A stretch of DNA of 64,000 nt from a bacterium. GTDB taxonomy: Bacteria > Planctomycetota > Planctomycetia > Kolteriales > Kolteriaceae. Positions 1 through 9,051 of the stretch are shown piece by piece; positions within the stretch are counted from its first letter, which is position 1; the number at the start of each line of letters is the position of its first letter. The stretch spans positions 1 through 64,000 of the forward strand of contig JAIELF010000031.1 of the NCBI GenBank assembly GCA_019753235.1, in the 5' to 3' direction. The notes beneath the pieces are model-generated. The model was given only the letters and a program-made list of their open reading frames with translations, was not told the DNA's origin and did not search any database. The position numbers and the translations under genes are program-made.

Positions 1-66
1 GTGGGCATGAACAAAGACGACATCTGGATTCGCGGCTTCACCGGCACCATCACCTACAAGTGGTGA
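1..66 (+). CDS. C-terminal fragment of an unknown protein
   Basis: Only the last 21 codons and the TGA stop are inside the window. The readable end is WIRGFTGTITYKW. It is open at the left edge, so neither length nor domain can be judged, and I do not recognise the family. It is on the same strand as gatCAB and ends 78 bases before gatC, so it could be cotranscribed with it, although a hairpin lies in the gap. The reading frame is the only support. Confidence 0.5.
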   Translation: MGMNKDDIWIRGFTGTITYKW

Positions 67-101
67 TGAGCTCAGTGAACTCGGGCCGGCCCTCTCGTAT
101 A

Positions 102-141
102 AAGACCCTTCGCCTTAAGCGGACGCCAGAGGAAGGGTCTT
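102..141 (+). promoter_or_regulatory. Hairpin covering the gatC ribosome binding site
   Basis: A perfect 10-bp inverted repeat (AAGACCCTTC at 102-111 and GAAGGGTCTT at 132-141) has a 20-base loop. The right arm contains most of the purine-rich AGGAAGG Shine-Dalgarno stretch (130-136) that precedes the gatC ATG at 145. In a folded transcript the site would be masked. It could instead be the terminator of the preceding gene, but no T-tract follows. A TATAAA at 98-103 could be a -10 box; a start near 110 would remove the left arm and free the site. Confidence 0.5.
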
Positions 142-144
142 CTC

Positions 145-432
145 ATGACATTCACCCGAGAACAAGTTGCGAAAGTAGCCGACCTGGCTCGATTGCACCT
201 CTCCGAAACAGAAATCGACTCAATGAGCCGACAGCTTACCTCGATTCTTGAATTCTTCGATCAGTTGCAGGCGATTGATACCACCGGCGTCGAGCCGATG
301 GCCCACGGCGTCGCAATCGAAAACGTCTTTCGTGATGATGAGAAGCATCCCGGCCTTCCGCCGGACGAAGCTCTTGCCAATGCACCCAAGCGAGCAGGCG
401 ATTTCTTCGCCGTACCGCCGATTCTCGACTAA
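145..432 (+). CDS. gatC: Asp/Glu-tRNA amidotransferase subunit C (GatC)
   Basis: This is the 95-residue small subunit of the GatCAB amidotransferase, which converts Glu-tRNA(Gln) and/or Asp-tRNA(Asn) to the amidated forms. GatC wraps around GatA and stabilises its contact with GatB. Length and sequence fit the family: an N-terminal helix starting FTREQVAKVADLARLHL, a central helix ending FFDQLQAID, the G-V-E-P-M segment, and a C-terminal F-F-A-V-P-P-I-L-D end. ATG 145 follows an AGGAAGG site. It opens a gatC-gatA-gatB operon, with 27 bases to gatA and 12 between gatA and gatB. Its leader contains a hairpin that may limit translation. Confidence 0.95.
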   Translation: MTFTREQVAKVADLARLHLSETEIDSMSRQLTSILEFFDQLQAIDTTGVEPMAHGVAIENVFRDDEKHPGLPPDEALANAPKRAGDFFAVPPILD

Positions 433-459
433 CACCAGGCCCCTCTGACAGAGTCCAAC

Positions 460-1932
460 ATGTCCATCATCGAAAAGAGTGCTTGCGAACTGATCGAGAT
501 GCTCGGCAATCGCGAGATTTCCTCGCGCGAAGTGACAGCCGCCTTTTGCGACCGGATCGAAGCGGTTGATTCGCGCGTCCGGGCGTTTCTTCATTACGAT
601 CGCGACCAAGCCCTCCGTCGGGCAGATGAGATTGACCATCGTCGATCGGCGGGCCAAGAAGTTGGGTTGCTCGCCGGTGTGCCCGTGGCCATCAAGGATA
701 TTCTCTGTGCACGCGGCGAACCGACGACCTGCGGCAGCAAAATGCTTGAGCATTTCAAAGCTCCTTACGACGCTCATGTGATTGAACGACTCGATCGTGC
801 GGGGGCGGTTCGCCTGGGACGAGTCAACATGGACGAGTTTGCGATGGGAAGCTCGTGCGAGAACAGTGCCTATCAAAAGACAGCCAACCCTTGGGATCTT
901 CGGCGCGTGCCGGGCGGAAGTAGTGGAGGCTCGGCCGCGTGTGTGGCGGCCCTTGAAGCCCCTCTTTCGATTGGGACCGACACCGGCGGAAGCATTCGTC
1001 AGCCAGCAAGCCTGTGCGGCATCGTGGGACTTAAGCCAACCTATGGCCGAGTCTCTCGCTTCGGTTTAGTGGCGTATGCGAGTTCACTGGATCAGATTGG
1101 ACCGATGGCTCGGTCGGTCGTCGATGCCGCTCTTCTCCTGGAAGCGATTGCCGGCCATGACCCGCGCGATTCGACATCGCTTCCTCACCCAGTGCCACCC
1201 TATCGTCAAAGTTGCCAGCAACCGTTGCCCAAGCTGCGCGTCGGAGTGGTGACGGATTATTTCGGCGAAGGACTGGATGAGGAAGTCGCCGTTGCCGTGA
1301 AGAAGGCGATCGAGGTTTATCGTTCGCTCGGCGCAACGATCGTCGATGTTCGATTACCGACGTCGGCCCATGCGATTCCGACCTATTACGTGGTGGCGAC
1401 CGCAGAGGCATCAAGCAATTTGGCTCGCTATGACGGTGTGCATTACGGTCATCGCGCGAAGGAGTACCGCGACTTAGTCGACATGTACAAGCGATCGCGA
1501 GGCGAAGGGTTCGGCCACGAAGTGAAACGGCGAATCATGCTGGGGACATTAGCCCTCTCGGCAGGTCGCCGAGATGCCTTCTACAACAAGGCTCTTCAAG
1601 TTCGTCGACTTCTTCGCGGGGATTACGATGCGGCCTTTCAGCAGTGCGATGTTGTCTTGGGGCCAACCTCACCGACGGCCGCTTTCAAGTTGGGTGAGAA
1701 ATCCGACGACCCGCTGGCCATGTATCTCAGCGATATCTACACCGTCGCGACCAATCTCGCGGGCTTGCCGGGCCTGAGTCTGCCATGCGGCTTCACGAAG
1801 TCAGGGTTGCCGATCGGTCTGCAGTTGCAGGGGCCCGCGATGGCGGAAGAAACACTTTTACGAGCGGGTTACATGTACGAACAAGCCACCGATTGGCACC
1901 GTCAAACGGCACCGCTGGCCGGCACTAGCTAG
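460..1932 (+). CDS. gatA: Asp/Glu-tRNA amidotransferase subunit A (GatA)
   Basis: This is the amidase subunit (490 aa) that hydrolyses glutamine and passes ammonia to GatB. The amidase-signature catalytic residues are all in place: Lys79 in VAIKD, cis-Ser154 in the PGGSSGGSAA stretch, and the nucleophile Ser178 in DTGGSIRQPA. These numbers match the canonical positions in characterised GatA proteins, which supports the ATG at 460. The Gly-Ser-rich core and the typical C-terminal GLPIGLQLQGP segment are present. It lies between gatC and gatB in the expected order and is expected to be a cytoplasmic complex. Because the window also carries asnS, the main physiological substrate is probably Glu-tRNA(Gln). 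Confidence 0.97.
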   Translation: MSIIEKSACELIEMLGNREISSREVTAAFCDRIEAVDSRVRAFLHYDRDQALRRADEIDHRRSAGQEVGLLAGVPVAIKDILCARGEPTTCGSKMLEHFKAPYDAHVIERLDRAGAVRLGRVNMDEFAMGSSCENSAYQKTANPWDLRRVPGGSSGGSAACVAALEAPLSIGTDTGGSIRQPASLCGIVGLKPTYGRVSRFGLVAYASSLDQIGPMARSVVDAALLLEAIAGHDPRDSTSLPHPVPPYRQSCQQPLPKLRVGVVTDYFGEGLDEEVAVAVKKAIEVYRSLGATIVDVRLPTSAHAIPTYYVVATAEASSNLARYDGVHYGHRAKEYRDLVDMYKRSRGEGFGHEVKRRIMLGTLALSAGRRDAFYNKALQVRRLLRGDYDAAFQQCDVVLGPTSPTAAFKLGEKSDDPLAMYLSDIYTVATNLAGLPGLSLPCGFTKSGLPIGLQLQGPAMAEETLLRAGYMYEQATDWHRQTAPLAGTS

Positions 1933-1944
1933 GACGAAAAACCG

Positions 1945-3411
1945 ATGGCGACGCATCCTTTCGAAATCATTGTCGGCTTGGAAGTTCACGTTCAACTTCT
2001 CACCGAGAGCAAGCTTTTTTGCTCCGATGGAACGAAGTTCGGGCAGCCACCCAATACGCTGGTGAGTCCGATTTCTATCGGCATGCCCGGCGTGTTGCCC
2101 GTGATGAATCGACGAGCTCTCGAATTGGCCATCAAGGCGGGCCTGGCACTTCAATGTCAGATCGCTCGGTTCACGAAGTGGGATCGAAAGCACTACTACT
2201 ATCCTGATCTTCCCAAGAACTATCAGATCAGCCAGTACGACATGCCTTTCGCGACGGAGGGGTATCTCGACGTCGATGTCGAGGGTAAAACAACGAAGGT
2301 TCGGTTGATTCGTGTTCATCTGGAAGAAGATGCCGGCAAGAATTTGCACGACGATCATGGCGGAGACTCGCTGGTCGATCTGAACCGTGCTGGGATGCCG
2401 CTCATCGAGATCGTGAGCTATCCCGATATTCGTTCGGCCGCCGAGGCGGGGGCATACTTGGAAAAGCTTCGCACGCTGATGCGGGATCTGGATGTTTCCG
2501 ATTGTGAGATGCAGGAGGGAAGCCTTCGCTGTGACGCGAACGTGAACATCGCGATCACCAAAGAGGGTAAGACGTACAAGACACCGATCGTCGAAGTAAA
2601 GAATCTTAATTCGATTAAGATGGTCGAGAAATCGATCACTTATGAAGCGGGTCGGCAGTACGACCAATGGGAGAAGGACGGAAAAGTGATCGGCCAGGCT
2701 CCCAAGCAGACGCGCGGTTGGGATGAAGCTCGGGGCGTGACGCGTCCTCAACGCGAAAAGGAGGAAGAGGCTGACTATCGATACTTCCCGGAGCCGGACC
2801 TAGTCCCGGTCGTGATCACCGAGGAGATGCTCGCGCGGATCAAGGGAGAGGTGGGCGAGTCAAGCCAGCAGCGAAAGGATCGTTACCGCGATCAATTGGG
2901 ACTTTCCGAATACAACGCATCCGTTCTGGTCGATAAGGGTCGTGGCGTGGCCGACTATTTCGACGCATTGATGTCGCACGACATTGATGCAAAGACCGCG
3001 GCGAACTGGGTCATCAACGATGTGTTGGCCCACAGCACGGGCCGAATCAAAGTCATGCATGATCTTGCCGTTGAACCGAGTTCGCTGGCCGAGCTGATCA
3101 AGCTCGTCAAAGGGAACAAGCTCAACTTGAACGACGCGCGAGAGCGGGTTTTGCGCGAGATGATCTCGACCGGCAAGGACGCTTCAACGATCGTTCAAGA
3201 GCTGGGCCTAGAAGTGGTGGTCGATACCGCCGCGATCGAAGCGATCGTTGACACTGTGCTGGCGGACATGTCCAAGGTTGTCGATGACTTCCGAAGCGGA
3301 AAAGGCAAAGCATTGGGAGCACTGGTTGGCCAAGTGATGAAGCGGTCGCAGGGAAAGTTCCCGCCTGCGCTCGTTAACGAAATCCTGAATAAGAAACTGG
3401 GAGTGAGTTGA
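1945..3411 (+). CDS. gatB: Asp/Glu-tRNA amidotransferase subunit B (GatB)
   Basis: This is the kinase/tRNA-binding subunit (488 aa), which phosphorylates the mischarged aminoacyl group and amidates it with ammonia from GatA. It begins with the family hallmark EIIVGLEVHVQL. It contains the long catalytic domain, with RVHLEEDAGK and the tail LNRAGMPLIEIVSYPD, followed by the helical and YqeY-like C-terminal domains (roughly residues 300-488) that bind the tRNA elbow. Length is normal. The 12-base gap to gatA suggests cotranscription. The next gene on the right faces it from the minus strand and ends 42 bases away. Confidence 0.97.
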   Translation: MATHPFEIIVGLEVHVQLLTESKLFCSDGTKFGQPPNTLVSPISIGMPGVLPVMNRRALELAIKAGLALQCQIARFTKWDRKHYYYPDLPKNYQISQYDMPFATEGYLDVDVEGKTTKVRLIRVHLEEDAGKNLHDDHGGDSLVDLNRAGMPLIEIVSYPDIRSAAEAGAYLEKLRTLMRDLDVSDCEMQEGSLRCDANVNIAITKEGKTYKTPIVEVKNLNSIKMVEKSITYEAGRQYDQWEKDGKVIGQAPKQTRGWDEARGVTRPQREKEEEADYRYFPEPDLVPVVITEEMLARIKGEVGESSQQRKDRYRDQLGLSEYNASVLVDKGRGVADYFDALMSHDIDAKTAANWVINDVLAHSTGRIKVMHDLAVEPSSLAELIKLVKGNKLNLNDARERVLREMISTGKDASTIVQELGLEVVVDTAAIEAIVDTVLADMSKVVDDFRSGKGKALGALVGQVMKRSQGKFPPALVNEILNKKLGVS

Positions 3412-3453
3412 ACGACCCGCGATGTGCTCGACGTATCCGCGGGGTGGAATTGT

Positions 3454-4569
3454 TCAGCGAAGGAGCTCGGCAGGCTCGACACCCTTCAAGCTTCGCAACG
3501 AAAACAAGCCTGCGATAATCGCCATCGCCAGTGTCAGCGAGCCGGTGCCGGTAATAAGCCAGATCGGCATGACCGCCTGCGTCCCAAGCGAACGAACGAG
3601 CGTGAGAAGCCCGTACGTGATGGGAATGGCGAGCAACAGGCCGACGATACCGACGACCATCGACTGCTGCAAAACGAAGATCACCATTCGGCCACGTGAG
3701 ATGCCCAATGCCCGTAGGACGGCAAGCTCTCGAATCGAGGCGCCGATGGCCGCGTAAAGAGTTTGACTGGTGATGGAGCATCCGATCGCCAAACCGAGGA
3801 CGGCCGCAAAGCCGAGCGCGATCCCTGCCTTTGTTTTGCCGATCCAATGCCATTCCGACTGCGACGAGAACTCCTTGGCGGAGTGAACGGTCCATTTATC
3901 CCAGCTTGAAAGATCGGCCACGACCGCGGGAATGCGCGCGGGGTCTTTGCATTTGGCTAAAAGAAATGTCGCTTGATCATCGCGCATCAGAAGGAGTCTA
4001 CGCGCCGTCGGAATCGAGGTCACGATGAAGGGGCCGGTGATCCCTCGCATCTGGTCGGTGAATCCCACGACCCGAACCCGCTGCCCTGTGATCTCTCCTT
4101 CGACGCCGATCTGCGTCGCATCAAGCCTGCCCGCGTCTTTCGCATCCAAGATGACGGCATTGGGCTCGGTCAAACGGGAACGTTGCTCCGGCGTCAGGCG
4201 TGCGATGGGCCCTAGGCTTTCGTCATCGAGACTCACGCCGAGCACCACGCAGAGTTCGTTCTTGCCCTTCTCGGTCTGCCAATAGCGAAAACCTTGAACG
4301 AACTCGTCGGCGGCAGCGATATCGGGATGCGACCATAACCGATCAAGCCAATAGTTCGGCATCGGTCTACCAAGATCGCAAGCGGGTGTGTCAGGAAAAG
4401 AGATCCAGATGTCAGCCTTCGAATGAACGATCGGCACGCTCACCACACCGATCAAACCCATTAAGAGTCCGACCTGCATGGCGATTAGCACGGCACTAAA
4501 CGTCACCGCCAGCATACCGGCAATGTACCGCTTCTTGTCGTTCAAGATCGTCAGGATCGCGTACATCAT
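3454..4569 (-). CDS. ABC exporter permease, DevC/FtsX type
   Basis: This 371-residue integral membrane permease has the FtsX/MacB-like layout: one N-terminal membrane segment (about residues 16-45), a large periplasmic domain, then three C-terminal segments (about 250-365) within which lies the conserved cytoplasmic IRELAVLRALG stretch that contacts the ATPase. It ends with the usual E-P-A-E-L-L-R. It is the last gene of a minus-strand trio (ATPase, adaptor, permease) like the cyanobacterial DevBCA glycolipid exporter or MacAB-type systems. The gap from the adaptor gene is 65 bases. The exported substrate cannot be inferred; a lipid or peptide is most likely for this family. Confidence 0.9.
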   Translation of the reverse strand: MMYAILTILNDKKRYIAGMLAVTFSAVLIAMQVGLLMGLIGVVSVPIVHSKADIWISFPDTPACDLGRPMPNYWLDRLWSHPDIAAADEFVQGFRYWQTEKGKNELCVVLGVSLDDESLGPIARLTPEQRSRLTEPNAVILDAKDAGRLDATQIGVEGEITGQRVRVVGFTDQMRGITGPFIVTSIPTARRLLLMRDDQATFLLAKCKDPARIPAVVADLSSWDKWTVHSAKEFSSQSEWHWIGKTKAGIALGFAAVLGLAIGCSITSQTLYAAIGASIRELAVLRALGISRGRMVIFVLQQSMVVGIVGLLLAIPITYGLLTLVRSLGTQAVMPIWLITGTGSLTLAMAIIAGLFSLRSLKGVEPAELLR

Positions 4570-4634
4570 TTGGGTTGGGAGATCCTTCTCTCAGTCATGA
4601 ACTCGATCTTCCGAACGAATTTGATTTCTGATCT

Positions 4635-5717
4635 TTAGGGCGTCGTCGCTGCCATTAGTTCGGTGATGACAACGCGCATCCGCTGGCCGATACGGACTTC
4701 GGCCTGACCTGGATCGAGCGTGATGACGCATTCGAGCGTTCGAACGTCGTTTCGTTGAAAAGGTTCGTCAAGCATGCTTCGCCGAGGTGCGATCCAATCG
4801 CCACACCGCGAAACGACGCCCGTCCACTGTTGACCCACTGCTCGATCATCCACGATCTGTGCGACCCGACCCTTGACCACGCGGTCGGCAAATGCTTGAT
4901 CGATTTCACATCGAATCACACGAGGTCGATCCGGGGCAAACCAAATCGGCGCTGGCCCCGGACCGGTCATCTGCCCAGCCGAGAGCATGACGCGAAGAAC
5001 CAAACCGTCCGCCGGCGCGACGATCGAATGTCGATCGAGATAGTCTTCGGCCTGATCTCGCTTCGCACGAGCCAATCGGAGCGCGAGCTCGGCAAGCTGA
5101 ACGGTCTCTCGTGAATCGACGAGGTCCAGTTGGCGAAGCTTGAGTTGCTCGGCTTCGAGAGCTGATTGCAAATTGGTGGCAATGTCTCGGCCCGTTTTGA
5201 CACGCTCAGCAGGGACGACATCGTCACCGGCCAGTGTTTGCAGTTGAGATACCTCGCGATTGCCGGCTCGCACGCGATTCTCGGCCGTTCGAATCGCCTG
5301 CTCTTGAAGTTTGCGACGGATCGATTGCTCTTCGGCTGATCGGTCAGCTTGTCGGCGTTCGATCTCGGCATGTTCGACGGCAGCCTCGGCCTCGGCCAAT
5401 TGAGCGACTGCCTGATTGTTTTTGAGTCGAGCGAGAACCTGACCGGCGCGAACTCGCTCCCCTTCTTTAACGAGGACCTCTTCAATCTGACCGGGTATCG
5501 CGGCCGAGAGAGGAACTGTTCCTCCCTCTACATCGACGTGGCCGAAACCAACCACATGTCGATCTTGTGGTGGACTTGCGGGGCCGGGATCTCGATCGGA
5601 ACGGGCCGTAGCGAGTGTCCCCGCCGTCAGCCAAGTGATGAAGAAGAGTGCTGCTCCGATCGCCATCAGCGAGGGGATTTGACGCAAGCGGTCCATGGAC
5701 GACTTCAGGGGCATCAT
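4635..5717 (-). CDS. HlyD-type membrane fusion protein (DevB-like)
   Basis: This 360-residue periplasmic adaptor of an ABC exporter has an N-terminal membrane anchor (about residues 17-40), a lipoyl/barrel-sandwich half (IPGQIEEVLVKEGERVRAG, about 70-95), a long coiled-coil hairpin rich in Glu, Arg and Gln (about 100-220), then the second lipoyl half (VAPADGLVLRVMLSAGQ) and a beta-barrel end. Its start overlaps the stop of the upstream ATPase gene (ATG at 5717, TGA at 5716-5714), so the two are probably translationally coupled. It would link the permease to the outer membrane or periplasmic space. No outer-membrane channel gene is adjacent. Confidence 0.9.
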   Translation of the reverse strand: MMPLKSSMDRLRQIPSLMAIGAALFFITWLTAGTLATARSDRDPGPASPPQDRHVVGFGHVDVEGGTVPLSAAIPGQIEEVLVKEGERVRAGQVLARLKNNQAVAQLAEAEAAVEHAEIERRQADRSAEEQSIRRKLQEQAIRTAENRVRAGNREVSQLQTLAGDDVVPAERVKTGRDIATNLQSALEAEQLKLRQLDLVDSRETVQLAELALRLARAKRDQAEDYLDRHSIVAPADGLVLRVMLSAGQMTGPGPAPIWFAPDRPRVIRCEIDQAFADRVVKGRVAQIVDDRAVGQQWTGVVSRCGDWIAPRRSMLDEPFQRNDVRTLECVITLDPGQAEVRIGQRMRVVITELMAATTP

Positions 5718-6463
5718 CGGACGGCCTCCTTTGCCGGTTCGCGATGCTCAAGAGCACCGTCGACCACATGGTGATCGGTGCTGATCTTTCCATCGGCTAA
5801 GAAAAGAACTCGGTCTGCTAAACCAGTGACTCGTGGATCGTGCGACACGATGAGTACGGTTGCCTTGTCGTCGGCCGCACCGCGCTTTAGGAGCTGAACC
5901 ACCTGTTCGCCGTGCTCCCAATCGAGGGCAGCCGTCGGTTCATCCGCGAACAAGAGGGCAGGTCTCTTGACCAGCGCGCGAGCCACCGCGACGCGTTGCT
6001 TTTCGCCGCCGGACAATTGCCAGGGGCGTAAATGCCTTTTTTCACCGAGGCCTAGAACCGTGAGTGTTTCGATGGCTTTGGCGGTCGCCTCTTTCGCGCT
6101 TGCCCCTTCGCCCCACCGCAGAACGATTTCCACTTGTTGCTGGGCGGTGAGGGCAGGGAAGAGGTTGTATCCCTGAAAGACGAAGCCACAGTATTTTCGG
6201 CGGAAGTTTTCTCGCTCGGCATCGTTCATGCCGACGATCGATTGCCCCATCGATTCGACTTCACCCGAATCGGGCCGAAGCAAGCCCGCAAGGATCGCCA
6301 GCAGTGTTGATTTTCCGCTGCCGGACGGACCCATGAGGACGGTGACCTGACCTGCCTCGAGTTCGATGGAGACATCGCGCAGCGCCAGCGTGCGAAGTTC
6401 TCCTTCGCCGAAACCTCGAACCAGATGCTCGCCTCGCAGGATTACCGACAACGCTGGTGCCAC
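5714..6463 (-). CDS. ABC exporter ATP-binding protein (DevA/LolD type)
   Basis: This 249-residue ATPase energises the adjacent permease. Walker A is GPSGSGKST (about residue 44), the Q-loop lies in CGFVFQGYNLFP, the signature is LSGGEKQRVAVARAL, Walker B is ALLFADEPT, and the switch is the final H of TVLIVSH. It belongs to the MacB/LolD/DevA subfamily, judging by the YNLFP stretch and the short length. It is first in a three-gene exporter operon and overlaps the next gene by 4 bases. The asparagine synthase gene upstream, on the same strand, ends 73 bases before its start, so readthrough is possible. Confidence 0.93.
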   Translation of the reverse strand: MAPALSVILRGEHLVRGFGEGELRTLALRDVSIELEAGQVTVLMGPSGSGKSTLLAILAGLLRPDSGEVESMGQSIVGMNDAERENFRRKYCGFVFQGYNLFPALTAQQQVEIVLRWGEGASAKEATAKAIETLTVLGLGEKRHLRPWQLSGGEKQRVAVARALVKRPALLFADEPTAALDWEHGEQVVQLLKRGAADDKATVLIVSHDPRVTGLADRVLFLADGKISTDHHVVDGALEHREPAKEAVR

Positions 6464-6536
6464 CTCAAGAGAGTTCGTCTAAGGATGTCATCACGAAAAG
6501 CTGAGCTAACCGCTGTACCAGAACTCACCCAGATCG

Positions 6537-8549
6537 TCAGCCCGCCACGGCTGCCGTCTCGGGCGGGGTTCGCACAACCGCGGGTTTGGATTCATCCACC
6601 CTCGGCGGCGACCACGTCGGCAAGTCGCACAGGCCCCCACCTAAATAAAGGTGGTGCCAAAGCTGTGTCGACATCACCGCCGTCAGCCCCATTTCAATCG
6701 ACAGACGTCGGCCCAAGCGGAGCTTTCGAAAGTTCTCGTGCTGGTAGAGCACTTGGTCCACATCGAAGAGCCCCGTTCGTTCCATCGACTCGCGAGTGAG
6801 GAGTTGTTTGATGTATTCCGGCGGGTTGTCAAAGAATGTATTGGCAAAGGGCGCCCGAAAGATCGCCTTCGGTCTATTCGCAATCTCTCCGGGCAATAAG
6901 TCCGCTGCGAATAACCGGAGCAGATGTTTATCTCGCCATATCCCTCGCAGCTTGAACCGGGGGTGAATCTGGCTGCAATATCGTTGCAGGTCCTCATCAA
7001 GGAACGGATACCGTCCCTCGACAGAGCTGTTCATGGCAGGGCGATCCCCCTTGTGGTTCATTAAGAGTCCCGGGAGCATCGTCTTGTAACCGAGGTAGAG
7101 CGCGCGGTTGACGGGGTGCCAACGTTGGACTTTTTCGGGATTGATGGCCATATCCTGATAGGCGATATGACCGTCGATCGCCGCCCAGGTTTCCGGCTTA
7201 TAAAAGTGAAATCGGGACATGGAAATCATGCCGTAAAGGTCGTTGAACGCGTGTCGACCGCCAATGATTTCCCAGGTCTTTTTGACGCGAGACCAGGGGA
7301 TGTTCGGCGCCATCATGCTGAAGAAGACACGGCGAACGGCAGCACTGACGGGCAAGCCTCCGACATCCAGCATTCGCAGCAGACGCGTCGCCTTGAACCA
7401 TGGATAGCCGGCGAGAGCTTCGTCGGCCCCCTCGCCTGTCAGTGTCACGCGGTAGCCTTGCCGATGGACTTCTTTGGCCAGACAGAGGAGTGCCGCACTC
7501 GAGGTATCGACGACGGCACAGTCTGATGCTCGAACGAGTTCGGGGTATGCGTCTGCCAGATCGGTGCCACGCAATGTGACGATGGTCGGCTTGGCCCCGA
7601 TTGTTCGGGCGGCTAAGAGAGCCCGATCGGTTTCGTCAAATCCCTCGTGCGCAATTTGAATGGTGAAGGTCGGGACCGACTCGCCTCGAATCTTCGCGAT
7701 GGTCGCCGCCACTGCCGTCGAATCGACGCCACCGCTCAAGTAAGCGACGACCGGTACATCGGCGCGAAGGCGGATGTCGACGGCCTTGGTGAATAGCTCT
7801 CCGAACTCTTCTTTCGCTTTTGCCTCGGACGGGTTGTACTCGTCCCCCCAGTCCGGGAAGTCAATGTCGTAATAGGTTCGCTCGGTAATGTCGGCAACTT
7901 CACCATTCGGTCGCAGGCGGATCTTGAGATAGGTCCCTGGCAGGAGCGAGGAGATCCCTTCAAACATCGTTCGTCGAGTCGCCATCGCCAGGTACGTGAA
8001 GATGTGGTCGATCCCCTTGATGTCGGGCTTGGCTTCCACCTGGCCCGACGCCAAGATCGCTTTGATTTCGGAACCGAAATAGAACGTGTCGCCGCGCCGA
8101 GCCCAATGGAGCGGGCAGATGCCGATACGGTCGCGTGCCAAAAGAAGCGTTCTCTCGCGACGATCGTAAATGCAGAACGCAAACTGCCCACGAAGTCTTT
8201 CGAACATTTTCTCGCCCATCTCTTCCCAGAGATGAACAAGGCACTCGGTGTCCGAATGGGTCCGGAAGACGTGCCCTTTCGCGCGGAGTTCGTCACGGAG
8301 TTCGGGATAGTCGAAAATCTCGCCGTTAAAGATCACCACGACCGAACCATCTTCGTTGAACATCGGCTGTTGACCGTCAGCAAGGCCGACGATGCTGAGA
8401 CGTCGATGCGCCAGTCCGACCCCTGGCTCGATGTAAAAGCCCTCTTCGTTGGGGCCGCGATGTTCGATCGCCTGCGCCATCTTCCGAAGCATCAGCAGAT
8501 CGGGCTTCCGATCGGAGGCAAGTTCAATGACGCCCGCAATTCCACACAC
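6537..8549 (-). CDS. asnB: Asparagine synthase (glutamine-hydrolysing)
   Basis: This 670-residue class II glutamine amidotransferase fused to an ATP-pyrophosphatase makes asparagine from aspartate, glutamine and ATP. The start MCGIAGVIE supplies the catalytic Cys2 nucleophile after Met removal. RRLSIVGL, FNGEIFDYPELR and TDTECLVHLWEE mark the amidotransferase domain, and AYLSGGVDSTAVA is the PP-loop of the synthetase domain, followed by TGEGADEALAGYPWFK. It is longer than E. coli AsnB (about 554 aa) and matches the exosortase/EPS-type AsnB group often found near sugar-polymer genes, so a role in amidating a precursor other than free aspartate is possible. It is followed by the exporter operon on the same strand. 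Confidence 0.93.
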   Translation of the reverse strand: MCGIAGVIELASDRKPDLLMLRKMAQAIEHRGPNEEGFYIEPGVGLAHRRLSIVGLADGQQPMFNEDGSVVVIFNGEIFDYPELRDELRAKGHVFRTHSDTECLVHLWEEMGEKMFERLRGQFAFCIYDRRERTLLLARDRIGICPLHWARRGDTFYFGSEIKAILASGQVEAKPDIKGIDHIFTYLAMATRRTMFEGISSLLPGTYLKIRLRPNGEVADITERTYYDIDFPDWGDEYNPSEAKAKEEFGELFTKAVDIRLRADVPVVAYLSGGVDSTAVAATIAKIRGESVPTFTIQIAHEGFDETDRALLAARTIGAKPTIVTLRGTDLADAYPELVRASDCAVVDTSSAALLCLAKEVHRQGYRVTLTGEGADEALAGYPWFKATRLLRMLDVGGLPVSAAVRRVFFSMMAPNIPWSRVKKTWEIIGGRHAFNDLYGMISMSRFHFYKPETWAAIDGHIAYQDMAINPEKVQRWHPVNRALYLGYKTMLPGLLMNHKGDRPAMNSSVEGRYPFLDEDLQRYCSQIHPRFKLRGIWRDKHLLRLFAADLLPGEIANRPKAIFRAPFANTFFDNPPEYIKQLLTRESMERTGLFDVDQVLYQHENFRKLRLGRRLSIEMGLTAVMSTQLWHHLYLGGGLCDLPTWSPPRVDESKPAVVRTPPETAAVAG

Positions 8550-9051
8550 AGAGGGTGCTCCTTACTTCAAACACCAAGCGACAATCTGAACATCCTAGGC
8601 ACGTTGTGGACCCGCGAACCCAAGGGACGATTCTCCGGACCTTCTCGGCAAGGGAATGACTTGGGCGCTGGGAGAAGAAGGATTTCGCCGGGCCCCCATA
8701 TAAGGGCGTCGCTCTTCATTCGCGATTCGAGCAAGCCTTCAAGGCTTCTCGCTCAGGGCATTGTAAAATTTCTCCTCTATTGCCCAAGGTTTGCCCCACC
8801 GATTCGTTAAGCTTTACCTAAGGGTCCAAGTTCCACACGCCCGAAACATAACAACAATGCCATGAAAGTTTTTGCATCCTAGGGCGACGATCATCAGGCG
8901 ACAGGAAGCAAATGCTGTCTCACCCTCGGAGATCAGAAAAACTACTCGCCATCAGACAATTCCTTCGAATCCGTCGTTAGTTCCGTAATCCTTGGAGCAT
9001 TTCCCCTTTCCGATCCGATGTCAGAAAAGGGAATCACGACTGGCGGAGCCC
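8550..9051. other. Gene-free divergent region between asnB and the desaturase
   Basis: These 502 bases separate divergent genes and should hold both promoters. I found no convincing ORF, tRNA or strong terminator. The only symmetry noticed is a short imperfect repeat around 8730-8755 (an AAGCCTT/AAGGCTT core), too tight to form a stable loop. An AT-richer stretch near 8760-8885 is the likeliest promoter zone. No confident -35/-10 pair could be assigned. Confidence 0.5.
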
